In this document: positions 8,729 through 18,688 of the stretch, piece after piece
Layout: every line of letters starts with the position of its first letter
How positions within the stretch are numbered: the first letter of the stretch is position 1
Source of the DNA: Candidatus Neomarinimicrobiota bacterium
Lineage (GTDB): Bacteria; Fidelibacterota; JAANXI01
Assembly: GCA_021734025.1 (NCBI GenBank)
Contig: JAIPJS010000006.1
Span: 1 to 64,000 of the forward strand
Direction of reading: 5' to 3'
DNA length: 64,000 nt
Program-made: the position numbers and the translations under genes
The notes under the pieces: generated by a model
What the model was told of the DNA's origin: nothing
The model's database searches: none
Seen by the model: only the letters and a program-made list of their open reading frames with translations

Positions 8729-9870
8729 GGTTTATACTCTTTCTTTAATAATTCTTGATAAATATTTAATGTATCACTAATGACCTTTTCTAAAGTAAAC
8801 TCCTTTAGCACCATTTCACGCCCATTTTTTCCCATTCGTTTTCTTAGTGCTGGATTATCAATCAATTTTATGATTGCATTTGCTAAAGATTTTGAGTCTT
8901 TGGGAGGCACTAAAAAACCATTCAAACCATTTTTCACAATTTCCCTACAACCAGGAACGTCAGTGGTAACAATGGGTTTTCCACAAGAAGCTGCTTCAAT
9001 TAATACTTTGGGCAAACCCTCTCTATAAGAAGGTAAACATACAATATCTGATTCGTGAAAAACATGCTCCATGTCACTTCGGTATCCTTCCCAAGAGATA
9101 AAATCATGTTTAGTGAATTTGTGTAATTGTTCCTTTGTTACCGACTGAGGGTTATTACTATCTGGTGTTCCAACAAGAATAAATTTTGCTTTATATCCCA
9201 TCTTTACGATTATTTCCGAAGCATTAATGAATTCAATAAGCCCTTTATCTCTGAGCATCCTTGAGGCAAACAAAATTTTGGGAGTATTTTTTTGCTGTTT
9301 TGGGCTAGGCTTGAACTTGTTTGGATCAACACCGGAACCTTTTATAATTTTAACTTTTTCTTCATTAACAATATTTTTATTTACAAACTCCCTCCTATCA
9401 TCCGGATTTTGTAAAATTAATTTTAAATTTTTATGTGTAAACGCAAACTTTAAAAATATACTTAATATCTTCCTAATAAATTTTGTTTTAATATCATTAG
9501 CAATAAACAAAAACCCTAGCCCAGAAAGGGCGTGTACTACGGCTGGCATTTTAGTCAATCGCGATGCAATACCACCATAAATTATTGGTTTTATGGTTAC
9601 ATGATGGATTAAGTCCGGTTTAATACTTTTGTATAAACTAACTAGATGAATTAAAAGATTTAAATCAGAAAATGGATTCATTCCTCCAGCCTCAAGGGGT
9701 AGCTGATGCCAAGTAATATTGTAATAGGTTAATTGATTGGCTGCTGGAGTTTTCATTGATGCAACGTGTACACTCAGCCCTTTATCTGCCGCAGCTAAAG
9801 CAATAGGTAATCTGTGGGAAAGAAAGAAATCAGTATGATTTATAACAAAAAGTAAACGTCCAGATAACAT
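8725..9870 (-). CDS. Glycosyltransferase family 4
   Basis: 381 aa, GT-B fold. The N-terminal half has FVINHTDFFLSHRLPIALAA and HALSGLGFLF, as in PglA/WbpT-like HexNAc transferases. The C-terminal half has ILFASRMLRDKGLIEFI, PSYREGLPKVLIEAASCGKPIV and TTDVPGCREIV, the GT4 nucleotide-sugar site with the E-x7-E motif. It probably adds an early HexNAc residue next to the carrier sugar, by family resemblance only. Confidence 0.8.
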   Translation of the reverse strand: MLSGRLLFVINHTDFFLSHRLPIALAAADKGLSVHVASMKTPAANQLTYYNITWHQLPLEAGGMNPFSDLNLLIHLVSLYKSIKPDLIHHVTIKPIIYGGIASRLTKMPAVVHALSGLGFLFIANDIKTKFIRKILSIFLKFAFTHKNLKLILQNPDDRREFVNKNIVNEEKVKIIKGSGVDPNKFKPSPKQQKNTPKILFASRMLRDKGLIEFINASEIIVKMGYKAKFILVGTPDSNNPQSVTKEQLHKFTKHDFISWEGYRSDMEHVFHESDIVCLPSYREGLPKVLIEAASCGKPIVTTDVPGCREIVKNGLNGFLVPPKDSKSLANAIIKLIDNPALRKRMGKNGREMVLKEFTLEKVISDTLNIYQELLKKEYKP

Positions 9871-9887
9871 TTTAATTCGTTAATCCC

Positions 9888-11036
9888 TCAATAAGCAACT
9901 GATTTACTTCCCTTTTTAACTAACAATCCAAATGAAATCCATTTTTCTATTATTTTATTCCAGCTCAAATATTTTTCCGCGACAAGGCGATTATGATTTC
10001 TAAACTCCTCATAATCTATTTTTTTTGATATTTCAATAATTTTTAGTGCTGATTCTCTTGGTTTAAAAAAGTTGCAAGTATATCCTATATTATATTTTTG
10101 TGTAATATCACTATAACCAGGAGTATTTATCTGTGTGATGACTGGTTTCCCACAAGCAATAGTATCAAATAATTTCAAAGGGCTGCCGGGACTTACCCTA
10201 ACAGGATTCACAGGTATTAGGCTAATATTTGATGCATTAATATACAGTAATGATTCGTCTGCACTTACTCGCCCCTTAAAAATAATATCCCTATTTGCTG
10301 AAGATTTTCCTTTTAACTTATTTACATATGAATTTTCATTTGCACCAACTATTAAAAGTCTAAATCGATTTGATAAAGAGCTGATTTCATTTTGAGTATC
10401 AATCAGATATTCGACTCCATGCCATTTATTAACGGAACCGATGAATAACAAATAAATTATATCCGGATCTAGTCCTAACTTCAGTCTTGCAATACTTGGG
10501 TCGATAGGATAAAATTTATCTATACTACATCCATTTGAAATTGTGATTTTTTGGATTCCATTGAGTCTATAATTATCAGTAAAGTGTTTTTCTAATAAGT
10601 CATTATTAAAAATTATTCCATTAGATTTTTTTAAAAAGAAGTTTATATACTTTGAATAAAGAACTGAGAATAATTTTAATACTCTGTTTTTTTCAAAAAA
10701 TATATTAGCCTCGTCAATAAAATCTCCGTGTATTTCCCTGATAACTGGGACATGAAAAAGGTTGCCAATTATATACTCGCTAAACCCAAATGTGCTTCTG
10801 GTAAATATTAAATCTGGGGGATTTTTGGAAAAAATTTTCTTAAATAGATAGTTTAACTCTAAAAATATGATTACAAAAAGTTTAGTAATTAATGTTGAAC
10901 TCTCTTTCCTTAAAACAAAACTATCGACACTATGTTGAGACGATTCAAGAGCGGATAGCTTTTCCCCTGTAGCTTTTTCCTTTCCTGAATTACCATTTAT
11001 ATTAATGCTTGCTATATAGTCAATATTTAAATGCAA
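9888..11036 (-). CDS. Glycosyltransferase family 4
   Basis: 382 aa. The start is TTG 11036, one base from the previous stop (TAAATTG). No ATG is in frame before homology begins, so TTG is the best choice, though the N-terminus is slightly short for the family. LLFIGSVNKWHGVEYLID and KLFDTIACGKPVITQ mark the GT4 C-terminal nucleotide-sugar domain. Low GC like its neighbours. Acceptor and donor unknown. Confidence 0.7.
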   Translation of the reverse strand: MHLNIDYIASININGNSGKEKATGEKLSALESSQHSVDSFVLRKESSTLITKLFVIIFLELNYLFKKIFSKNPPDLIFTRSTFGFSEYIIGNLFHVPVIREIHGDFIDEANIFFEKNRVLKLFSVLYSKYINFFLKKSNGIIFNNDLLEKHFTDNYRLNGIQKITISNGCSIDKFYPIDPSIARLKLGLDPDIIYLLFIGSVNKWHGVEYLIDTQNEISSLSNRFRLLIVGANENSYVNKLKGKSSANRDIIFKGRVSADESLLYINASNISLIPVNPVRVSPGSPLKLFDTIACGKPVITQINTPGYSDITQKYNIGYTCNFFKPRESALKIIEISKKIDYEEFRNHNRLVAEKYLSWNKIIEKWISFGLLVKKGSKSVAY

Positions 11037-11037
11037 T

Positions 11038-11940
11038 TTACTCGTACTTTTCTTGTGCTCTATTCATCGCTTTATTAATTATCCACCTTATTTTATCAAT
11101 ATTTTTTAATATAATGGAGGGATTATAATAGAGAACATAAATTATACTCCGAAAGGAGGACAGTAATTTAGCAGCAAACAATTCATCGAAAAATTGGACC
11201 TTATATGTTCCCGCGTATGCTTTCATCGCTGTCGATTTATCAACACTAATAAATTCCTTAAAAAATTTTTTTAAAATCTCCCTTCGTTCTTCCCCTTTTT
11301 CATTTAAGCCAGTGCGACTTTTCGTCCCTTCATATTCTCTGGAAATCCCTAATACTGAATTAATGTATTTTGTTTGATTGTTTTTATAAAAATAAAATGC
11401 TTTTAAAAAAAAAGCCCAGTCAAGAGCATATTGCAATTGATATTCAAGATATCCTATTTCTTTCAAAATTTCCCTGTTCATGAAAACCGCAGGCTGTCCC
11501 AGACTCTTACCCAATAATATTGTGTGCCAATCAAAATCTTTCGTTATTTTAGTTGAAACAAAATTCCCTCGGTGGTCTATTACCGAACAATCACCAAAAA
11601 AAATCTTTTCCCCTGGATTTGTATTGTAGGCTTCTGCCACTTTAAAAAGGGAGTTTGGTGCGAGTAAATCATCTGAATTTAACCAACCGATAATTATGCC
11701 ATTAGATAACTTAAATCCCTTATTAATTGCATCGGCCTGCCCTCGATCCCTTTCACTTTTCCAATAATCGATATCTTTATCGTATTTATTTAAAATATCT
11801 AGAGTCTCGTCACTACTACCGCCATCCATCACAATAAATTCCAGATTAGGATAATTTTGTTCAATAACTGATTTAATTGAGAGTTCTAAAAACTCCGATT
11901 GATTAAAAGAAGGTGTTATTATGCTAATTTTAGGTAACAT
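11038..11940 (-). CDS. Glycosyltransferase family 2
   Basis: 300 aa. ISIITPSFNQSEFLELSIKS opens a GT-A fold. DGGSSDETLDI and WLNSDDLL (the DxD-type metal site) follow. The C-terminal part is a helix-rich tail with basic residues, possibly membrane-associated. It directly abuts the wzy gene (stop of wzy at 11941) and runs into the GT4 gene downstream, so it is in the same operon. Confidence 0.8.
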   Translation of the reverse strand: MLPKISIITPSFNQSEFLELSIKSVIEQNYPNLEFIVMDGGSSDETLDILNKYDKDIDYWKSERDRGQADAINKGFKLSNGIIIGWLNSDDLLAPNSLFKVAEAYNTNPGEKIFFGDCSVIDHRGNFVSTKITKDFDWHTILLGKSLGQPAVFMNREILKEIGYLEYQLQYALDWAFFLKAFYFYKNNQTKYINSVLGISREYEGTKSRTGLNEKGEERREILKKFFKEFISVDKSTAMKAYAGTYKVQFFDELFAAKLLSSFRSIIYVLYYNPSIILKNIDKIRWIINKAMNRAQEKYE

Positions 11941-13221
11941 TTAGGACTGAAATTCCTTCTTTTGAGAATTAATTTGCAGAATTACACCAACAATCAGGAA
12001 TAAAAATGTTGTAATTTGGGTTGCATCAAAAAACTTTCCGGTCAATCCAAATAACATAAAAACGCAGATCATTATAAATGTATATATATTTATATATTGA
12101 ATAAAATAGCTGTTTTTTAATAAAATATATAATAAATTGAACCAAAATAACAAATACAGTAAAATTCCAACCAGCCCAAATCTGTATAAAGTTGCACTTA
12201 TTTGATTATCACCAAATAATGAACCGTATTGTTCTGAAGGTCCAAAACCGAAAAATGGCGCTTCTGACAGAACCTTTTCTAATAGGTGCATACTCCATTC
12301 AAATTTGATTCGTAAAGAGTCAACACCCAAAAGCCCAATATCCATAATCTGGTTCACTGTAACATTTACTCTAGAAAAAATATCATATGTAAACTTAAAC
12401 AATACAGAGAAAACCAGTATAACTAAAATCAATTTTGAATAGGAAATACTTAATGACCTAGAACCTTTGTAATTAATCATCGAAAGAAAAGGCAACTGGA
12501 TAATTGCCCCAACCATTGCAGTTCTTGAGCCAGTGGAAATTATTAGAATTAAATTAAATAAAATTAAAAGGTAATAAATCGCCTTTTCCAGATTTTCTGT
12601 CTTTAATTTAGCCCTATAAAACAAAAAAGGTAATACGATATTAAGCGCAACCCCATAATGATTCGGATTACCAAAAGTACCACTAATCCTTATCCTAAAT
12701 GGACCACTAATACTTTGCAATTCGGGGAGACCATAAGTTGATTTAAGTAAATAAATCTTAGAAATATACTTTGCTAACAATGGGCTTAGGGCTGCTAATA
12801 TTGAGATCGCACCCGATATAATGACAGCTACTATTATTGGACTAATTAAATAACGTTCAAGGGTATCTTTTGTCCAGTTCAACTGAAAACCAGCATTCAA
12901 CACTAAAAAGTAATAGAAATATCTATAGGATTCCAAAAAATCACTAAAAAGTACAATCCTGTTTTGAGATATGTTTGCAAGTGTTAATGAAATTATTGTT
13001 ATTATTGATATAGTTAATAGTATCTTTGAATTTTTACTTATTCTAATTTTCGTTTTGGTATTAAAGGTGACTTTAAAGTAAAAGTAAATAACCAATAATC
13101 CCCAAATGGCATCTATCACTCGCTTTACAATATACTCCCCTCCGATATCATATGGATATGGTCTTAAAAATGTCATGACCATTAAGATTGAGAAATAATT
13201 ATATTTAGACTCTTTAATCAT
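11941..13221 (-). CDS. wzy: Wzy-type O-antigen polymerase / ligase family membrane protein
   Basis: 426 aa with roughly 10-12 hydrophobic segments. The signature of the O-antigen ligase/polymerase superfamily is present: GTFGNPNHYGVALN near residue 180, STGSRTAMVGA near residue 240, and a large periplasmic loop with FFGFGPSEQYGSLFGDNQ before the last helices. It would polymerise repeat units in the periplasm after Wzx export. A WaaL-like ligase role is the main alternative, but the presence of wzx and wzc favours Wzy. It is the first gene after the IS remnant, so a promoter may lie in 13222-13300. Confidence 0.75.
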   Translation of the reverse strand: MIKESKYNYFSILMVMTFLRPYPYDIGGEYIVKRVIDAIWGLLVIYFYFKVTFNTKTKIRISKNSKILLTISIITIISLTLANISQNRIVLFSDFLESYRYFYYFLVLNAGFQLNWTKDTLERYLISPIIVAVIISGAISILAALSPLLAKYISKIYLLKSTYGLPELQSISGPFRIRISGTFGNPNHYGVALNIVLPFLFYRAKLKTENLEKAIYYLLILFNLILIISTGSRTAMVGAIIQLPFLSMINYKGSRSLSISYSKLILVILVFSVLFKFTYDIFSRVNVTVNQIMDIGLLGVDSLRIKFEWSMHLLEKVLSEAPFFGFGPSEQYGSLFGDNQISATLYRFGLVGILLYLLFWFNLLYILLKNSYFIQYINIYTFIMICVFMLFGLTGKFFDATQITTFLFLIVGVILQINSQKKEFQS

Positions 13222-13370
13222 AAATTAGATAAGTAACTGTAATACCAAATGATAGACAGAAAAAATTGGCTCATGAATATAAAAGTAATCCCAAAAATCG
13301 ATATATTGCAGTTATTGTGCGGTGTAACAAGTTTGCCAATCGCACAAAAATCTCGGAGGCCCAATTTAGG

Positions 13371-13975
13371 GACATGGTTTAATTATTTATCCTGGCTATT
13401 GAGTCCACTATAATTGCGGTGTCACCCGGAATACATCGGAATACGATCACCGGTATTTGTGAGCCATCCGTTAAAGTATTGCTGCCTTCTATGAAACTAA
13501 ATTACAGTTTGCCGGCGAAGTGAATGTCGACGAAAATTACCCTGGAGCGAAGCTAATTCGCGAGTGCTAGGGCCAAGGGGCACGGGGAAAAACGACCGTC
13601 TTCGGCAAATTCAATCGAAACGGATTCATCTCTATTGAGACTGAACCGAATGGCAGACACACATGTTGCAGCAAGCCATTCGGGGGCGCGTGAGTGTAGT
13701 TTCGATCATCCAGAGTAACAGCTGGTACGGCTACAATAGTTTGGTCGATATGGGCTATTAAAAACTATTTCATGTGTGGCATCGCGTCAATGAATTAGCG
13801 TCACCCCAGAGTAATATTAATGAGATTGTGACCTTATGCAGTTTGGCAAAACTCGACTATCCAAGTTTCGTGAGATCGCTCACAGAACATTTTATGGATC
13901 TGAAGAAATGTGAATTCAGATTTAAATACCGACAGGAAAAAACATATCATTTAATATTGAAGAGTCTACTCTAAA
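13371..13975 (+). pseudogene. Decayed IS1595 (ISXO2-like) transposase
   Basis: Three frames joined by shifts and stops give a recognisable ISXO2-type DDE transposase. IHRNTITGI comes near 13445 and FAGEVNVDENYPGA near 13510 (canonical GEVEVDETYFG). RGKTTVFGKFNRNGF, then RGRVSVVSIIQSNSWYGYNSLVDMGY in pieces, follow. The C-terminus near 13900 is DLKKCEFRFKYR (canonical LKECEFRFNYR). No intact frame remains, and no terminal repeats could be defined. Confidence 0.75.
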
Positions 13976-14232
13976 AAAGTTCATACCTATGAGAATATTT
14001 TTGTCTAATAAGCATGAAACCCAAAAATTCGAATAGTCCCGCCATAAATGGCGGGGTCTTTGAAAAATTTTGAACTTTATTAGGGCTTTAGCCCGTTTTT
14101 ATACCAGACTCATTGAAATTAAGTCGAAAAATTCCGCTATTCTCGTGGTAAGCCCTAATTAATTGAAAAAACAAAGTTTAAACACAAGATAAACCCAGAG
14201 ATTATTTGAAACTCCACCATATATTAAATTAA
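13976..14232. repeat. AATAGYCCCG / GGGCTTTAGCCC double hairpin
   Basis: AATAGTCCCGCC...GGCGGG (hairpin at 14038-14055) is followed after about 27 bp by GGGCTTTAGCCC (14083-14094). The same pair of hairpins occurs at 54005-54100 and 55323-55400 with different stem bases. The rest is AT-rich with no gene. Confidence 0.65.
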
Positions 14233-14904
14233 TTAATCATTGCTAAATTCATTTATAAAAAGATCAATATTTTTAAACTTATCCGATTTTTTTTTAAATT
14301 CCTCTACATTCCATTTCCACCACTTAATTTTTAAAAGTATATCTCTAATATTTTCACCATACCTATATTTAATAATTTCAGATGGAATACCACCTACAAT
14401 GGCATAATCATCAACATTTTTATTTACAATCGAACCAGCGGCAATCACTGCGCCATTACCTATTTTAACTCCATCCAAAATTAAAACATTATTACCAATC
14501 CATACATCATTACCTATTTCTACATAATATTTTTTCTCTTCATCCACATACCTATGCTCCTCAAATAACTGTTTTTTAACAAAAGTAAAACCTGCTTGTT
14601 TTTTAAGAGAATAGAAAGCCGGGTGCGTTGATACGAATTTTTTGGTTGGGTGAATTCCCAAACCTGTTCTCACATTACCGCCAATCGAACAGAAACGGCC
14701 GATCTTAGTTTTTTTAATAATAGAATTATTAGCAATATAACTACCCAAGCCTAATTCTGAATTCAAAAAAGAGACATTATTATATAGAGCATTACATCCT
14801 TCAAATTTTGAATTATTATTAACCCTTACATTACTATAAAATTTAATTTCAAATTTTGTACTAAGATATTTTTGATACAGGAATTGTTTAAGTCGGTTAT
14901 ACAT
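14233..14904 (-). CDS. CatB/XAT-type O-acetyltransferase
   Basis: 223 aa. Left-handed beta-helix hexapeptides (IGNDVWIGNNVLILDGVKIG, then GNGAVIAAGSIV) and the XAT hallmark (HPAFYSL...YVEIGNDVWIG). The ending IVGGIPSEIIKYRY is typical of sugar O-acetyltransferases of capsule loci. It likely transfers acetyl from acetyl-CoA to a glycan hydroxyl in the cytoplasm. Five bases separate it from the sulfotransferase, so both modifying enzymes are co-expressed. Confidence 0.8.
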   Translation of the reverse strand: MYNRLKQFLYQKYLSTKFEIKFYSNVRVNNNSKFEGCNALYNNVSFLNSELGLGSYIANNSIIKKTKIGRFCSIGGNVRTGLGIHPTKKFVSTHPAFYSLKKQAGFTFVKKQLFEEHRYVDEEKKYYVEIGNDVWIGNNVLILDGVKIGNGAVIAAGSIVNKNVDDYAIVGGIPSEIIKYRYGENIRDILLKIKWWKWNVEEFKKKSDKFKNIDLFINEFSND

Positions 14905-14909
14905 GAAAA

Positions 14910-15710
14910 TTATATTTTATATCCTAATTTAACCAAAATATCGGAATACTCGTTATGAATAATATTCCTTTGGGTGCTATTTAGTACGTTTTTCCATGTT
15001 CCAAACTTGCCTTTATTAACAAATTTAATATCTCTATCAGCATTTTTAAATAATTGAGAATCCTTCTGATTATTTTCGAGTTTTCTCATATTCGAAAATG
15101 AAGACCACTCAATCGCATCATTAATTTTATCCTTCTCCACCTTACAATTTAAGAATTCTAAGACCTTAATTATTTCACCATAAGTATCATCCAATAAATC
15201 CTCATAACGAATTAATAAAAAGCCATATTTTACTTTATTCCGATTACCAATCCAACCTTCTACATTTTCACCCCATGTACCAAAATCATCTAAGTTTCCG
15301 CTGACAAAATCTATAATAAATTCATCCAAAGAATATCCATCTTTTATTTTTCCGAATTTTAAATGAAATTTATAATAAGAAACTAAAACATCCCTTACAT
15401 CCCTTACTAAATAAATAACTTTATTGTATCTTTTGTCATAGGGATGGTGACTTTTTAGTACTCTAGGTCTCTGTAATTTTTTCAACTCCTTATCCGTATT
15501 CCTATATATATCTGGAATGTATTCTTCAAAGTTATTCCAATCAATTCTCTCCTCGTACAATAATGAACCTAATAAAAATCTCATCCAAGTATTTCCGGAG
15601 CGGGGATAAGACACTAAAAATATATCATCGTCAAACACTTCTAGATAATTACGAATCGACTGTTCTAATAGGATTCTTTTATATCTTCTAATCATATTTT
15701 TAATATTCAT
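14910..15710 (-). CDS. PAPS-dependent sulfotransferase (Sulfotransfer_1)
   Basis: 266 aa. SYPRSGNTWMRFLLGSL near residue 34 is the 5'-phosphosulfate binding loop. IYLVRDVRDVLVSYYKFH near residue 98 supplies the 3'-phosphate Arg/Ser. NKGKFGTWKNVLN near residue 230 matches the C-terminal RKGxxGDWKN motif. All three cofactor motifs are present, so it should be active. The product would be a sulfated polysaccharide or lipid. The PAPS source may be the CysC kinase at 48445-49131. Cytosolic sulfotransferases of this class are uncommon in O-antigen loci. Confidence 0.85.
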   Translation of the reverse strand: MNIKNMIRRYKRILLEQSIRNYLEVFDDDIFLVSYPRSGNTWMRFLLGSLLYEERIDWNNFEEYIPDIYRNTDKELKKLQRPRVLKSHHPYDKRYNKVIYLVRDVRDVLVSYYKFHLKFGKIKDGYSLDEFIIDFVSGNLDDFGTWGENVEGWIGNRNKVKYGFLLIRYEDLLDDTYGEIIKVLEFLNCKVEKDKINDAIEWSSFSNMRKLENNQKDSQLFKNADRDIKFVNKGKFGTWKNVLNSTQRNIIHNEYSDILVKLGYKI

Positions 15711-16012
15711 ATATCACAGCTCTACGAATTTAAATTTTGTTTATTTGACAGTGTAATGATGGTGTAATTAATACTCACAATACAACTATCTTATTAAGTT
15801 AGTTTATCCAACTTATTATCGTACTTAAATTTGGTTTGTAAAATATCGACATTATAATTATTTGCAGTGTAACCATTTTTATATTTTTTTGTTAAATAAT
15901 TGAGCATTAATAATTCGCATTATCAAGAAGTTCAATTCAAATATGAAAAAATTATTTATCCCGATTAAATTTATTGTAAAATATCCTTTTGAAATCACCT
16001 TCCATACTAACT
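15711..16012. other. AT-rich gap without a gene
   Basis: 302 bp of very AT-rich DNA between the sulfotransferase start and the end of the next upstream gene. No hairpin element or reading frame was seen. It could hold a promoter for the sulfotransferase/acetyltransferase pair. Confidence 0.4.
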
Positions 16013-17062
16013 TTATAACCCAAATAAGTTAAATATATTTTCTAATTCTTGTAAATTTTTAAAATAATATATATTATTTCCTTTAATTAAATTATTATGT
16101 AAATAATCAATATATTTATTTTTCATGTTAGTCGAAATTGGTTCAAAATATTCTAAAGTAGAGATACTTAGACCTCCATTATTTGCGGTCTCAAATAACG
16201 CAGCAGATGCGTATCCAATTATAAAATCAAATGAATCCGCAATCAGGCTTACTGGTATTACTTTATTAATTTCTGGCAATTGGTGTTCTTTGGAATACTT
16301 GGTGTTATATCTTGGATGTAATTTCAATGCAAGGTTATTTTTACCAAATTTCTTCATCATATACTTGATCAATTTATCATTATTTTTAACGAAATCATTT
16401 TTCTGCACAAAATTCTCATCAACTGTATTTCCAGATAATAATACTCCTTTATATTTGCCAATATCAAATTTGTCAATTATAGGTTTTTTAACTCTTTGGA
16501 TATTATCGGGTAATTCAAAAAAATTGACCTTAATATTATTTAGAAATTCATTGGACAAAGCAAATAAAGGACGATCTGCGTTATTGAGGACATCTACTTC
16601 AACACCGTAAAATGCTTTAATAAGTTTTTTTTGAATTTTGACCAATACCGTCTCATATCCTTTCAACTGAGAAAGATCTACGGATCTTTTATAAAATATT
16701 TCGTTATTTTTTGACAGTAGCTTTACAATAAATGCTTCAAAAATTGCATAACCTTTAATGAAAAAGTAAACATCCTTATCTGATATAGATAAAAATATTT
16801 TTTTATATTTAATTCTATTTACCCAAGAAATTAAAAAATATAGAGAACCTTTTATGGGATTAATTTGATTATAAAATTCAGCATATTTACTCGGTTTTTC
16901 TGTAGAGAATAAAATTTGTTCACCATACAAATAACTGAAAAATTCAAATAAACTGTCATTATTCGTAATTACTAATGATCTATCTGCACCATAATTTTCA
17001 ATTAACTGCAGTGTGATTGGTATATTTAAATATGACAGACAAAATATAATATTTTTATACAT
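16013..17062 (-). CDS. Polysialyltransferase/sialyltransferase-like GT-B protein
   Basis: 349 aa from ATG 17062 (the frame extends to TTG 17083). No strong family match is certain. It has a GT-B-like layout: the N-terminal half starts NIIFCLSYLNIPITLQLIE, and the C-terminal half has GVLLSGNTVDE, LALKLHPRYN and FIIGYASAALFETAN. The K-x-HPR motif followed by a conserved Ser/Ala-rich turn before Glu is seen in bacterial sialyl- and polysialyltransferases and capsule GTs. CMP-legionaminate genes in the same cluster make a nonulosonate transferase plausible. Kdo- or phosphate-type transferases are alternatives. Confidence 0.5.
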   Translation of the reverse strand: MYKNIIFCLSYLNIPITLQLIENYGADRSLVITNNDSLFEFFSYLYGEQILFSTEKPSKYAEFYNQINPIKGSLYFLISWVNRIKYKKIFLSISDKDVYFFIKGYAIFEAFIVKLLSKNNEIFYKRSVDLSQLKGYETVLVKIQKKLIKAFYGVEVDVLNNADRPLFALSNEFLNNIKVNFFELPDNIQRVKKPIIDKFDIGKYKGVLLSGNTVDENFVQKNDFVKNNDKLIKYMMKKFGKNNLALKLHPRYNTKYSKEHQLPEINKVIPVSLIADSFDFIIGYASAALFETANNGGLSISTLEYFEPISTNMKNKYIDYLHNNLIKGNNIYYFKNLQELENIFNLFGL

Positions 17063-17112
17063 TGCTATAAACGCTAACCCCAAACAACACTAATGCTCAA
17101 CTAAGTGTTTAG

Positions 17113-18540
17113 TTATCCTTTAATAATGATTAGGCGAATTCTATAATAATATTTCTTTATAAAAACAAAACCTAAAATAAACATAATGCTCATTTTAATT
17201 ATAATTGTAAGTAATATATCAAATACTATTAGATACTGAAATGTAACTACTAATAAAACCAATATACCTATTACAGGAAGAATTTTTCTCCAATTTATTG
17301 GTACAAAATAACAATATTTTCTTGCAAAAAAATACGAAATATAAAATGTGATCGCCATTGAAATTATTGTAGCATAGGCGGCTCCAAAAGCTCCGTAAGG
17401 CGGTATTAAAGTAAAATTTAGTATAATATTAATCCCGCCCGCAAAAATTGAGAGTCCAGCATTTTGCATCATTTTTTTCGATTGTTGAAAAAATTTGCTC
17501 GTAATTCCGGTAGCAGCCGAAAAAAGATATGAAAATGAGATGAGTAAAGTGAATTGATAAGATTCAATATATCTTTTGTCAAATAATACGGTAATCACTT
17601 CCTTACTAAAAAATGCAATTCCAAAACAAACCATAATAATTAATAGGATATTTACATGATTATATTCTGATATTTTTTTTCTGGCTTTCACTTGATTTTT
17701 CGAATTGGCGAGCCTGAAAAATTCCGGGGCATAAGCCATTCCAAATCCACCAGTAACTAATAACACTAATCCTGCTATTTTGTAACCTAAGGAATATATA
17801 CCAACCATATTAAGATCAAAATATCTCTCAATAAAAATCCGATCAGACATGTTTAACACCCAAGCCGCCAGTATCGAAGGGATAATAGGTAAACTAAAAG
17901 ATAGCGCAGATTTTAAGGTATCTATATGAAAATGTAAATTAGTATTATTATATATCATATATAGAAAAACTGGTATAAAAATAACAGATCCTAATAATTG
18001 AGCCTGTAAAAACCCAACAGCCCCCGATCTAGTTCCTACAACAAACCATAAAATGAAACCTGCATTTATTATCGTTTCAAAAGCAGAGATACCTATAAAT
18101 ATACCTGATTTTCCTTTCAGTAGTAGATACTTTTTTGGAACTAGGGAATAGGTTTGAAAGTACGATAACAAAATAGCTAACGCAAAATACGGGAAGAACT
18201 CAATTCCTTTGTATATCATACCAACATACTTGTGCATTAAAAAAAGTGTGCATAAAATTACTGTGGCAATACCAGCAACAGCCAATGCTATAGTACCAAG
18301 GAAATCACGCCGTTTTTCTTCGGATTCATAATCCCAGTAAAGCCGCATAATTGCCCGTTCAAGGCTTAGTGAAAAAAATACTGCAAGCGCTATATTCAAT
18401 ACACCCATAGAATTTACAATGCCATATTCAGATGGTGTAAGATAACGTGTATAAATAGGTAACAATATATAACTGGATACTTTGGGGAGTATATTCCCTA
18501 AAGTATACATAACGGTGTTTTTAGCTATATTATTGGGCAA
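17113..18540 (-). CDS. wzx: Wzx-type flippase (MOP/MATE-like)
   Basis: 475 aa with about 12-14 hydrophobic segments. The N-terminus IAKNTVMYTLGNILPKVSSY and the pattern LLPIYTRYLTPSEYGIVNSM are the classic start of polysaccharide-specific flippases of the MOP superfamily. The start is TTG 18540. The first ATG is at 18510, but it would cut into the conserved N-terminal stretch. It flips polyprenyl-linked repeat units to the periplasm for Wzy. Confidence 0.85.
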   Translation of the reverse strand: MPNNIAKNTVMYTLGNILPKVSSYILLPIYTRYLTPSEYGIVNSMGVLNIALAVFFSLSLERAIMRLYWDYESEEKRRDFLGTIALAVAGIATVILCTLFLMHKYVGMIYKGIEFFPYFALAILLSYFQTYSLVPKKYLLLKGKSGIFIGISAFETIINAGFILWFVVGTRSGAVGFLQAQLLGSVIFIPVFLYMIYNNTNLHFHIDTLKSALSFSLPIIPSILAAWVLNMSDRIFIERYFDLNMVGIYSLGYKIAGLVLLVTGGFGMAYAPEFFRLANSKNQVKARKKISEYNHVNILLIIMVCFGIAFFSKEVITVLFDKRYIESYQFTLLISFSYLFSAATGITSKFFQQSKKMMQNAGLSIFAGGINIILNFTLIPPYGAFGAAYATIISMAITFYISYFFARKYCYFVPINWRKILPVIGILVLLVVTFQYLIVFDILLTIIIKMSIMFILGFVFIKKYYYRIRLIIIKG

Positions 18541-18688
18541 GTAATTTTAATTTTTCTAGATTAGAAACAATATTAACCTGAAACAAACTAGTTTGCGGTG
18601 ATAATCAGAAAACAAAAATTTCTAACTGTCTTTGTTTTCCCTTTTTTAATGTATCCTTCCTATATAATATTCCCCTATAGTCTTTAAC

